Source of the DNA: Firmicutes bacterium ADurb.Bin146
Lineage (GTDB): Bacteria > Bacillota > Clostridia > DUPQ01
Length of the DNA: 64,000 nt
NCBI GenBank assembly: GCA_002070475.1
Contig: MWDI01000057.1
Coordinates: forward strand, 1 to 64,000
Direction: 5' to 3'
The position numbers and the translations under genes were made by a program. Below are positions 25,518 through 34,099 of the stretch, in pieces (position 1 is the first letter of the stretch; each line of letters opens with the position of its first letter). The notes beneath the pieces are model-generated. The model saw nothing but the letters and a program-made list of their open reading frames with translations. It was not told the DNA's origin and ran no database searches.

Positions 25518-26776
25518 AGTTAATATTAAATGATTGTTTAAGTTTTGCCGATAAATTAGAATTTGAAAATGTGCTCAAAAAAGCAGAACAATCTAATTTA
25601 TTGCTTAAAAGTAAAACAGGTGCTGGTTCAGATTATTTAGGATGGTTAGAACTTCCCTTAAAAATATCTGCAGAGGAAATAAAATATATTAAAAAAATTG
25701 CCAAACAAATTCAAAATCAATCAGATGTACTAGTTGTGATAGGTATTGGCGGATCTTATCTTGGAGCTAGAGCAGCAATTGAGGCTTTAACAGATAATAT
25801 AAACAAAAAAGGAACTGAGATTATTTATGTAGGTAATAATATTAGTGGAAGATATGTAGAGTCTATACTTGAATATTTAAAGAACAAAAATTATTCATTG
25901 AATGTAATAAGTAAATCCGGAACCACTACTGAACCTGCAATAGCATTCAGGATATTTAAAGAAGCTTTATTTAAAAAATACAAACAAGAAGCAAAGGAAA
26001 GAATATATATAACTACTGATAAGGAAAAAGGTTCATTAAGAGCAATAGCAAGAAAAGAAGGTTACACAAGTTTTGAGATACCTTCTGATGTGGGAGGCAG
26101 ATACAGCGTACTTACCGCTTGTGGACTGCTTCCTATTGCCGTAGCAGGAATTGATATAGATCAAATGCTAGAAGGAGCAAAATATGCTTATGCTAATTCA
26201 GAAGAAATTGCTATACAATATGCTGCTGCACGAAACTTAATGTATAACAAGAATAAAACTATTGAAATTATGGTTAACTACGATCCATCATTACATTTTT
26301 TTACGGAATGGTGGAAACAGCTTTATGGTGAATCAGAAGGTAAAGATAATAAAGGTATTTTCCCTGCAGGAGTAGACAATACGACAGATTTACATTCCAT
26401 GGGCCAGTACATACAAGAGGGTATAAGAAATATATTTGAAACAGTAATTTATATAAAAAATGATATGTCAACAATATGCATTCCAGATACAAAGGATGAC
26501 TCAGACGGGCTTGATTATATTAAAAATAAAAGCCTTAAATATGTTAACGAAATGGCTATGCAAGGTACCAAACTTGCTCATGTAAAAGGAAATGTTCCTG
26601 TTATTTCTATAGAAATTGATAAAATGGATGCTTTTAATTATGGCCAACTAGTATATTTTTTTGAAAAAGCATGTGGGATAAGCGGATATGTGCTTGGAGT
26701 GAATCCTTTCAATCAGCCAGGAGTTGAAGCATATAAGAAAAGTATGTTTAGATTATTAGGAAAACCGGGTTATTGA
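25514..26776 (+). CDS. pgi: Glucose-6-phosphate isomerase
   Basis: Pgi interconverts glucose 6-phosphate and fructose 6-phosphate. Family motifs occur in order: [58 protein letters not shown], and QYIQEG. The C-terminal catalytic Lys region is [18 protein letters not shown]. Length 420 is that of the short Gram-positive form. The ATG overlaps the SSB stop and AGAGGAAG precedes it, so the unusual SSB-pgi pairing is translationally coupled. Confidence 0.96.
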   Translation: MKLILNDCLSFADKLEFENVLKKAEQSNLLLKSKTGAGSDYLGWLELPLKISAEEIKYIKKIAKQIQNQSDVLVVIGIGGSYLGARAAIEALTDNINKKGTEIIYVGNNISGRYVESILEYLKNKNYSLNVISKSGTTTEPAIAFRIFKEALFKKYKQEAKERIYITTDKEKGSLRAIARKEGYTSFEIPSDVGGRYSVLTACGLLPIAVAGIDIDQMLEGAKYAYANSEEIAIQYAAARNLMYNKNKTIEIMVNYDPSLHFFTEWWKQLYGESEGKDNKGIFPAGVDNTTDLHSMGQYIQEGIRNIFETVIYIKNDMSTICIPDTKDDSDGLDYIKNKSLKYVNEMAMQGTKLAHVKGNVPVISIEIDKMDAFNYGQLVYFFEKACGISGYVLGVNPFNQPGVEAYKKSMFRLLGKPGY

Positions 26777-26777
26777 T

Positions 26778-27866
26778 ATGAGTGATAAAAGTAAAAATTC
26801 TAGAAGAGCAAGAACTAATACTCGAAGGTTAAGCACTAAAGGCATTATCATTATTTCAGCAATTATACTGTTTTTGTTGTGTGTTGTTATTTCTATATTA
26901 ATATTTTTTGATATTATGCATAATTCAATTTACGAAACACCAAGCCCTACTCAAAGCCAGCTTATTGAAACAATTACCCTACCGCCAACAGAAACAAATT
27001 CCAGTGAACCTGTTGAATCAGATATTCCGAAATATATTTCACCATATAAATCTGAAGATGACATTGAATTTCTTCTATTGTTTGGACTTGCTGAATTTGA
27101 TCTTGCTGATACTATCTGGATAGCAATTATTAATAAGACAGACAATACTCTTGACTTTCTAAGTATACCAAGAGATACATGGTTAAGATATGCAGATAGA
27201 AATAAACCGGAACATTGGAAAATCAACTCTTACTATAATTATTTTGTTAATGATGTACCAGTTGAATCGTCTAGTTCTGCCTCATCAATGCAATTATTAG
27301 GTGCATGTGAAACACTTTTAGATATTGATATGGATTATTATGTAAGGATTTCGTATGATACTGTACAAAAAATCGTAGACACTATGGGAGGCATAGAGTA
27401 TGATGTTCCGTTCGATATGTACTATTACGATTTTACCCCAGGCAAGGAGCTGGTTATAGAGATAGAAAAAGGTCTGCAATTATTGGATGGTGAGCAAGTC
27501 GTTAAATTCTTAAGATTTCGCCAAGGAGTAGGTTACGACAATATTTCAGATATTGCACGAATAAACAGGCAACAAAGTATGATAAAGGCAATTATTAAAA
27601 AAGCATTAAATTTATCAAATATCTCAAACGTTATTGATGTAGCAAGAAATAATATAAGGACGAATATCGGCAAAGAAAAACTCACATCATATATTTCATT
27701 TGCTTTGAATCTGAACAGTAGTGTTATACAAACTCATACATTAGATGGATATGAAGATTCGATATATGTTGGACAAAAAGATTCGGAAGGTAATGACAAA
27801 CCAACCAGCTTCTATATTACAAGTCAGACCAAAATCAGAAATCAGCTGATTGCTATATGTGAATAG
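26778..27866 (+). CDS. LytR-CpsA-Psr (LCP) family cell-wall glycopolymer ligase
   Basis: LCP proteins transfer undecaprenyl-linked glycopolymers to peptidoglycan on the outer face of the membrane. After a basic N terminus, a membrane anchor spans about residues 22-46. A Pro/Thr/Glu-rich stalk follows, then the LCP domain from about 90. Typical elements are FLSIPRDTWLRY, KINSYYNYF, MGGIEYDVPFDM, LQLLDGEQVVKFLRFRQG and RINRQQSMIKAII. In place of the usual GxD start the domain reads LLLFGLAEFDLADTIWIA, so one common Asp is changed. The gene follows pgi by one base. Terminator and promoter signals follow. Confidence 0.9.
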   Translation: MSDKSKNSRRARTNTRRLSTKGIIIISAIILFLLCVVISILIFFDIMHNSIYETPSPTQSQLIETITLPPTETNSSEPVESDIPKYISPYKSEDDIEFLLLFGLAEFDLADTIWIAIINKTDNTLDFLSIPRDTWLRYADRNKPEHWKINSYYNYFVNDVPVESSSSASSMQLLGACETLLDIDMDYYVRISYDTVQKIVDTMGGIEYDVPFDMYYYDFTPGKELVIEIEKGLQLLDGEQVVKFLRFRQGVGYDNISDIARINRQQSMIKAIIKKALNLSNISNVIDVARNNIRTNIGKEKLTSYISFALNLNSSVIQTHTLDGYEDSIYVGQKDSEGNDKPTSFYITSQTKIRNQLIAICE

Positions 27867-27872
27867 CCCTAC

Positions 27873-27901
27873 TTGACAAATAGCATCTTTTGGTATTAAA
27901 T
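27873..27901 (+). promoter_or_regulatory. Promoter for hisS operon
   Basis: TTGACA (27873-27878), a 17-base spacer, then TTAAAT (27896-27901). The predicted transcript has a leader of about 110 bases before hisS. Confidence 0.65.
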
Positions 27902-27969
27902 TATTCAAAGTAAAGGATTTATGTTTTCTTAATATAATTTATTTAAGAAGCATGTATCATGATAAAATC

Positions 27970-28000
27970 GTCTTTTACATTAATCTGTAAGAGACTTTTT
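27970..28000 (+). terminator. Attenuator-like terminator in the hisS leader
   Basis: GTCTTTTACA (27970-27979) pairs with TGTAAGAGAC (27986-27995), ten pairs with one G-T, loop TTAATC, followed by TTTTT. It lies downstream of the hisS promoter and 17 bases before the ATG, so it may attenuate hisS-aspS as well as end transcripts from the LCP gene. An upstream palindrome (TTCTTAA 27926-27932 with TTAAGAA 27943-27949) could be part of an alternative fold. No T-box sequence is seen. Confidence 0.7.
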
Positions 28001-28016
28001 CATAAAGGAGGGCAAA

Positions 28017-29279
28017 ATGAAAATAACAATACCAAAAGGGACTAAGGATATTTTACCAGGCGAAATAAATAAATATAAATATATTGAAAATATTTATTCT
28101 ACTTTACTTGAAAATTTTGGTTTCGAGCAAATTAGATTTCCAGTTTTCGAACACACCGAGTTGTTTCAAAGAGGTGTTGGCGATACTACTGATATAGTTA
28201 AAAAAGAGATGTATACTTTTAAAGACAAAGCAGGGAGATCACTTACTTTAAGACCCGAGGGTACAGCATCAGTTGTAAGAAGCTATATTGAAAATGGAAT
28301 GTCTTCAAATCCACAACCGATCAAGCTATATTATGATATAACTGCATATAGATATGAGAATGTTCAAAAAGGCAGATATAGAGAATTTAACCAGTTGGGA
28401 GCTGAAATATTAGGTTCAGATTCTCCAAATGCTGATGTGGAAATAATGTATATGCTTAATTCATTTTTTTCAAAACTAGGAATAAATGGTTTGCAGCTAA
28501 ATATTAATAGTATAGGATGCAAAAATTGTAGAATAAAATATAATCAGATGCTACTGGATTATTTTTCTGATAAATTAGATAGTATTTGTGATGATTGTAA
28601 AGAAAGGTATAAAAAGAACCCAATGCGCCTAATTGATTGTAAACAAGAAAAATGTTCAATTATATCTAAAGAAGCTCCAATGCTACTCGATAATCTTTGT
28701 GATAGCTGTAAAAATCATTTTGATAATGTTCTTAAAGGACTAGATGAAATGTATATCCCTTATATTATTAACAAAAGAATAGTAAGAGGTCTAGATTATT
28801 ATGTCAGGACTGTTTTTGAGTTTATATCAGAAGGTATTGGTGCTCAGGATACTGTATGTGCAGGTGGTAGATATGATGGATTAGTTGAACAGCTTGGCGG
28901 TACTGATACTCCTGGAATCGGATTTGCATTAGGACTTGAAAGACTTGTAAATACCATGGAGAAATCAAATATAATGGTTCCAAACGAAAAAAGACCAATT
29001 ATTTTTATTGCATATGTAGGAGAAAAAGCATATAAAATTGCTAGAAAAATGGTTAATGAATTAAGAGTTAACGGAATTTATTGCGAAATTGATATAAATG
29101 AAAGAAGCCTTAAAGCGCAATTGAAATTTGCAGATAAGAAAAATGCATTATACAATGTAGTATTAGGTGAGAATGAAATAGATACAAATAAAGCTGTAAT
29201 TAAAAATATGATGACTCAGGAAACAAAAGAAGTTAGTGTAGATTCAATTGTTAAAAGAATCATTGAGAAAAAAATATGA
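28017..29279 (+). CDS. hisS: Histidyl-tRNA synthetase
   Basis: HisRS charges tRNA-His. It is a class II synthetase: motif 1 region KGTKDILPGE and VFEHTELFQRGVG, motif 2 with TLRPEGTASVVRSY and YRYENVQKGRYREFNQLG, the histidine-A motif RGLDYYVRTVFEF, and motif 3 GIGFALGLERL. The C-terminal anticodon domain follows. Length 420 is typical. AAAGGAGGG precedes the ATG. It pairs with aspS as in many Bacillota. Confidence 0.97.
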   Translation: MKITIPKGTKDILPGEINKYKYIENIYSTLLENFGFEQIRFPVFEHTELFQRGVGDTTDIVKKEMYTFKDKAGRSLTLRPEGTASVVRSYIENGMSSNPQPIKLYYDITAYRYENVQKGRYREFNQLGAEILGSDSPNADVEIMYMLNSFFSKLGINGLQLNINSIGCKNCRIKYNQMLLDYFSDKLDSICDDCKERYKKNPMRLIDCKQEKCSIISKEAPMLLDNLCDSCKNHFDNVLKGLDEMYIPYIINKRIVRGLDYYVRTVFEFISEGIGAQDTVCAGGRYDGLVEQLGGTDTPGIGFALGLERLVNTMEKSNIMVPNEKRPIIFIAYVGEKAYKIARKMVNELRVNGIYCEIDINERSLKAQLKFADKKNALYNVVLGENEIDTNKAVIKNMMTQETKEVSVDSIVKRIIEKKI

Positions 29280-29287
29280 GGTGTAAT

Positions 29288-31075
29288 ATGGAAAACATCA
29301 AAGGGTTGAAAAGAACTGGGTATTGTGCAGAGTATGACATAAAAGATATAAATAAAAAAGTAGTATTAATGGGATGGGTTAACAGATCAAGAAACCTCGG
29401 TAGTATTATTTTTTGTGATCTTAGAGATAGAACAGGTCTAATACAGGTAGTATTCAGACATGAAAGCAACAAAAATCTATTTGTGAAAGCAGAAAATTTA
29501 AAAGCTGAATATGTCATTGCTGTAGTTGGTATTATATGCGAACGTGAAGATAAAAATCCTAATATTAAAACAGGAGATATTGAAGTAGAGGTAAGCGAGT
29601 TAAGGATATTATCTGAAAGCGCTGTACCAGTAATTGATATAACAGAAAACACATCTACTAATGAATTACTTAGACTAAAATACAGATTTTTAGATCTAAG
29701 AAAACCTAAGCTTCAACAGTATCTTTTTATGAGAAATAAAATTGCAAAATGCGCACGTGATTTTTATTCTGAAAATGGATTTATTGAAGTTGAAACGCCT
29801 GTTTTGACAAGAAGCACCCCTGAAGGCGCAAGAGATTATCTTGTTCCAAGTAGAGTTAATCAAGGTACATTTTATGCACTCCCACAATCACCTCAGCTTC
29901 TTAAGCAGCTTCTTATGATTTCAGGTTTCGATAAATATTATCAAATAGTAAAATGTTTTAGAGATGAAGATTTACGTGCAAACAGACAACCTGAATTTAC
30001 ACAAATCGACCTTGAAATGAGTTTTGTTGACATTGATGATGTTATTTCTATAAATGAAAAATTCATTAAGAAATTATTTAAAGATACTTTAGATATTGAA
30101 TTAGATATTCCTTTCTTGCGTATGACTTATGAAGAAGCTATGAATAGGTTTGGAAGCGATAAACCTGATCTTAGATTTGGTATGGAATTAGTTGATATCT
30201 CAAATTTGGTTAGTTCATGTGATTTTAAGGTTTTTTCTGATGCATGCTCTAATAATGGATCAGTAAGAGGAATTAATGCTAAAGGATGTGCAAGTTTTTC
30301 CAGAAAAGATATAGATAAATTAATAGAATTCGTAAAAGATTATAAGGCAAAAGGTATTGCTTGGTTGAAAATCGGAACAGGAAACGAAATAACTGGTTCA
30401 ATTTCGAAATATTTCAATCAAGAACAATTAAAAGAAATTGCTCATGTTTTTAATGCTGAAGAAAATGATTTGATTATGCTGATTGCTGATAAAAATCAAA
30501 TAGTATATAACGCGCTTGGCGCATTAAGAATAGAGATAGCAAAAGAATTAAACCTTCTTGATAGCAATAAATACAATTTTCTTTGGGTGACAGAATTTCC
30601 TTTACTTGAATATAATGAAGAAGATAAGAGATTTTATGCAAAACATCATCCATTTACATCACCTATGGACGAGGATTTGAATATATTATACTCAGATTCA
30701 GGCAGTGTGAGAGCTAAAGCTTATGATATTGTTTTAAATGGTGAAGAGATTGGCGGAGGAAGCATAAGGATTAATGATTCAAATTTCCAACATGAAATGC
30801 TTAATATTCTGGGCTTTTCTAAGGAAAAAGCAGAAGAGTCTTTTGGCTTTTTATTGAATGCATTAAAATATGGAGCACCACCACATGGAGGAATGGCATA
30901 TGGTTTAGATAGATTAGTAATGAGTATTACTAAAACTGATAACATTCGTGATGTTATTGCTTTTCCAAAAATACAAAGCGGAGCATGTCCGCTTACTGAT
31001 GCACCTAATGTTGTGGAAGCCAAGCAACTTGATGAACTAGGTATAAGTTTAAAGGCGAAAAAGAATGAAGTTTAA
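29288..31075 (+). CDS. aspS: Aspartyl-tRNA synthetase
   Basis: AspRS charges tRNA-Asp. The N-terminal OB anticodon domain has KKVVLMGWVNRSRNLGSIIF. The class II core has TPEGARDYLVPSR, CFRDEDLRANRQPEFTQIDLEMSF split over motif 2, a GAD insertion domain, and the motif 3 region GGMAYGLDRLVM. An ATG at 29276 would overlap hisS, but GAGGTG (29278-29283) supports the ATG at 29288 (MENIKGLKRTGY). Length is 595, the normal bacterial type. It ends inside the next gene's start. Confidence 0.96.
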   Translation: MENIKGLKRTGYCAEYDIKDINKKVVLMGWVNRSRNLGSIIFCDLRDRTGLIQVVFRHESNKNLFVKAENLKAEYVIAVVGIICEREDKNPNIKTGDIEVEVSELRILSESAVPVIDITENTSTNELLRLKYRFLDLRKPKLQQYLFMRNKIAKCARDFYSENGFIEVETPVLTRSTPEGARDYLVPSRVNQGTFYALPQSPQLLKQLLMISGFDKYYQIVKCFRDEDLRANRQPEFTQIDLEMSFVDIDDVISINEKFIKKLFKDTLDIELDIPFLRMTYEEAMNRFGSDKPDLRFGMELVDISNLVSSCDFKVFSDACSNNGSVRGINAKGCASFSRKDIDKLIEFVKDYKAKGIAWLKIGTGNEITGSISKYFNQEQLKEIAHVFNAEENDLIMLIADKNQIVYNALGALRIEIAKELNLLDSNKYNFLWVTEFPLLEYNEEDKRFYAKHHPFTSPMDEDLNILYSDSGSVRAKAYDIVLNGEEIGGGSIRINDSNFQHEMLNILGFSKEKAEESFGFLLNALKYGAPPHGGMAYGLDRLVMSITKTDNIRDVIAFPKIQSGACPLTDAPNVVEAKQLDELGISLKAKKNEV

Positions 31076-32081
31076 AAAGAGTTCAAAAATTATAATCATT
31101 ATCTGGTTAACTGCAATATTAATATTATTGACTAGTTGCAGTATTGTAAAATTTCCTGTGTATCTTTACGGTCTTATCGATACTCAAGGTAACTATATAA
31201 TAGAACCGACTTTTACAGGAATTAAGATTGGAAAAGAAGGTATGTATCCAATCAGACAAGGATACAATGAATACTATAAATGGGGATTCTGTGACTTAAA
31301 TGGTAATATAGTTATAGAACCTCAGTATAAAGATGCCAGTATGTTTAGTGAAGGTTTAGCGCCAGTACAAAAATATGATGAATCCGGATTATGGTTTTTT
31401 ATTGACTATGCAAATAATAAAGTATTTGATGGTGAATTTAAATTTGCTTTGCCTTTTTCAGAAGGACTTGCATGTGTTCAATCTGCAGCAAGAGATTCGA
31501 CATATAATTTATGGGGATATATTGACACTACAGGTGAATATGTTATACCTCCACAGTTTCAAGCTGCAGCTTCTTTTTCTGAAGGATTAGCAAAAATTCA
31601 GGAAGGATCAGGAGTAGCAGGATTATGCGGTTATATAGATAAAACTGGCACAATAGTGATTGAACCTCAATTTTCATACGCAGGTCTGTTTTCAGAGGGT
31701 TTAGCTTCAGTAAAATTAAGCATGGACCAAGAGGTTAATGATTCAGGTTATATCGATAAAAATGGAAATATAGTAATTCCATTAATGTATTATAACACCT
31801 CAACTTTCAATGATGGATTGGCTCCAGTACTTGTTGGAGAAACATTTGATAAGGCTTTATATGGGTATATAAATTTGAACAACGAATTGGTAATTAAACC
31901 AAAATATTATATGGCATATTCTTTCAGTGAAGGATATGCGGCAGTTAAAACTGATTATTATGAGAATTCAGGATGGATGTATATAAATACTGAAGGAAAA
32001 CTTGTAATTAAAAATGATTATAGCTCAGCTTCATCATTTATAGATGGAGTTGCTCCTGTTGGGATGGTTGTATACAGATGA
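31065..32081 (+). CDS. WG-repeat lipoprotein
   Basis: The N terminus is a lipoprotein signal: basic MKFKKSSK, a hydrophobic run, then lipobox LLTSC with Cys25. The rest consists of about seven WG-type repeats, each with a pattern like GYIDKTGTIVIEPQFSYAGLFSEGLASV. WG repeats form beta-rich surfaces and are thought to bind other proteins or ligands; no enzyme activity is implied. The gene overlaps aspS by 11 bases and recJ by 4, so a surface lipoprotein sits inside a tRNA synthetase and repair operon. Lgt for its maturation is encoded upstream. Confidence 0.88.
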   Translation: MKFKKSSKIIIIIWLTAILILLTSCSIVKFPVYLYGLIDTQGNYIIEPTFTGIKIGKEGMYPIRQGYNEYYKWGFCDLNGNIVIEPQYKDASMFSEGLAPVQKYDESGLWFFIDYANNKVFDGEFKFALPFSEGLACVQSAARDSTYNLWGYIDTTGEYVIPPQFQAAASFSEGLAKIQEGSGVAGLCGYIDKTGTIVIEPQFSYAGLFSEGLASVKLSMDQEVNDSGYIDKNGNIVIPLMYYNTSTFNDGLAPVLVGETFDKALYGYINLNNELVIKPKYYMAYSFSEGYAAVKTDYYENSGWMYINTEGKLVIKNDYSSASSFIDGVAPVGMVVYR

Positions 32082-34099
32082 TGTTTAATAACGAATGGGA
32101 TCTTTCCAAGACTGTCGATATAAGCAGTTCAAATCTAGCTGAATCAATATTAAAATTTCGAAAGATTAAAAATCTTGAAAATTTTCTTTATCCAAAACTA
32201 GAAAATCTGAATGATCCTTTTTTGCTTAACGATATGGATAAAGCAGTCACAAGAATTGTTGATGCTGTAACAAATAATGAATTAATTCTCATTTATGGCG
32301 ATTATGACACAGATGGCATAACTGCAACTGCTATAATGTATAGATTTCTGCTTAGTATAAATGCTGATGTAACATATTACATTCCAAAAAGAGAAGAAGG
32401 TTATGGATTATCTATTAATGTTTTAGAAAATATATTAAATAAAGATATAGGTCTGATAATAACAGTTGATTGCGGGATTCCATCTGTGAAAGAGTTAGAA
32501 TTTATAAATGAAATAGGGATTGATTGTATTATTTCAGATCATCACACTCCTTTAGATACATTACCTGATGCATACTGCATAATATCTCCTAAACTATCAA
32601 GTAATTACCCTTTTTCTGAATTATGTGGAGCTGGAATTGCTCTAAAAATTGTACAAGCTATATGTATAAACTTAAATTTGGGTTTTGAATATGCTAGATA
32701 TGTAGATCTTGCTGCATTAGGAACAATAGCTGATATTGTTCCTTTAAAAGACGAAAACAGGGTAATTGCAAAAATCGGTATGGATCTTATTGTATCAACG
32801 GAAAATACAGGATTAAAAGAGTTAATAAAACAGTCTTATCCTTTTGGTATTGATAAAGTAAATTCCAGTCATCTTATGTTTAATATAATACCTAAATTGA
32901 ATGCTTCAGGTCGTATGGAGTCAGCTCAGCATGCAATAAAGCTATTGATTTCAGATGATAATGATGAATGCATAAATTTATCAAAAAAAATAATAGAACT
33001 TAATGATGATAGAAAAAACAAGCAAAAAATAATTATAGATTCTGTAATTAATAAAATTGAAAATGATGATAACATAAAGAATGATCTGATAATTGTATTA
33101 AAAGATGAAAATTGGGATATAGGAATACTTGGAATAGTAGCCTCACATGTCGTTGAAAGATATAATAGGCCATGCATACTGATGGGATATGATAACAGAC
33201 TAGACGGTGATGTAGAAGAGATAAAAAAAACCCTAAAAGGATCCGGACGTTCTGTCACGAATTTTAACCTGATATCTGCAATTGACTATTGTAAAGAATT
33301 TCAGATTACATACGGCGGTCATAAAGCTGCTGCAGGTAACATGATTTATGAACACAACTTTAATACATTCAAGAAGAAAATAAATGAATATGCAAGCCAA
33401 ATAGGATATAGTGTATCAAATAGAAAAGCCATATGCCCTGATTATAAAATAGATTTAAATGATATAACTTTAGATAATGCTCAAATTTTATCTTGTTTTG
33501 AACCGCATGGTTGCGAAAATGAAGCCATTGCTTTTCTGCTTGAAGATATTGAATTAGAAGCATATAGGAGAATAGGAAAAAATAAAGACCATCTTTTTAT
33601 ATCATTTAAGAAAAATGAAAAACATATTAATTGTATTTCATTCAGGAGTTCTGATTACGAAAGATTATTAATAGCAGGAAATAAATATGATATTATTATT
33701 AGCATTTCATACAATACCGTTAAAGATTCTAACTCTTCTTCATTATCTTCTAGAAAATATGTTAATTGTGAAATATTAGATATGCGTTTGAAAGACATAC
33801 CATTATGTACTATTGACAATTTGATTAAATATACAAAAAAGACTGTGTACATTGACAGGAATGATATTGCAAATACTTATAAATTCATAAAAAACAAAGA
33901 TATACCATGTAAATTAAGTATAAAAGATATTGAACAACTTCCTGTATTTCTGATTTGTCTTGATATTTTACAGGAATTAGGTATTATTAAATACAATAAT
34001 GTTGATTTTAAGTTCTTATATGTTACGGAACTTAACGACAGTATAAAAAGAGATCTTAAGGAATCGTTAACTTTTATTGAGGTGAATAAGAAACTTTAA
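32078..34099 (+). CDS. recJ: Single-stranded-DNA-specific exonuclease RecJ
   Basis: RecJ is the 5'-3' ssDNA exonuclease of recombination and mismatch repair. The DHH domain has LIYGDYDTDGITATAIMYR (motif I), IITVDCGIPS, CIISDHHTPLDTLPDA (motif III) and DLAALGTIADIVPL (motif IV). The DHHA1 domain ends in ITYGGHKAAAGNMIYE. An OB fold and C-terminal region follow to residue 673. All catalytic Asp/His positions appear intact. The ATG overlaps the lipoprotein stop by 4 bases and rel follows directly. Confidence 0.93.
   Translation: MMFNNEWDLSKTVDISSSNLAESILKFRKIKNLENFLYPKLENLNDPFLLNDMDKAVTRIVDAVTNNELILIYGDYDTDGITATAIMYRFLLSINADVTYYIPKREEGYGLSINVLENILNKDIGLIITVDCGIPSVKELEFINEIGIDCIISDHHTPLDTLPDAYCIISPKLSSNYPFSELCGAGIALKIVQAICINLNLGFEYARYVDLAALGTIADIVPLKDENRVIAKIGMDLIVSTENTGLKELIKQSYPFGIDKVNSSHLMFNIIPKLNASGRMESAQHAIKLLISDDNDECINLSKKIIELNDDRKNKQKIIIDSVINKIENDDNIKNDLIIVLKDENWDIGILGIVASHVVERYNRPCILMGYDNRLDGDVEEIKKTLKGSGRSVTNFNLISAIDYCKEFQITYGGHKAAAGNMIYEHNFNTFKKKINEYASQIGYSVSNRKAICPDYKIDLNDITLDNAQILSCFEPHGCENEAIAFLLEDIELEAYRRIGKNKDHLFISFKKNEKHINCISFRSSDYERLLIAGNKYDIIISISYNTVKDSNSSSLSSRKYVNCEILDMRLKDIPLCTIDNLIKYTKKTVYIDRNDIANTYKFIKNKDIPCKLSIKDIEQLPVFLICLDILQELGIIKYNNVDFKFLYVTELNDSIKRDLKESLTFIEVNKKL

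Noticed and set aside
27867-28016. T-box riboswitch before hisS
   Set aside because: No T-box sequence or specifier stem can be recognised in the 150-base gap; only a promoter, a palindrome and a terminator-like hairpin.
29276-29287. Extra N-terminal MRCN on aspS (and the same at 39060 for guaB)
   Set aside because: In both cases the upstream ATG is part of the ATGAGGTG ribosome site and the second ATG gives the family-typical N terminus.
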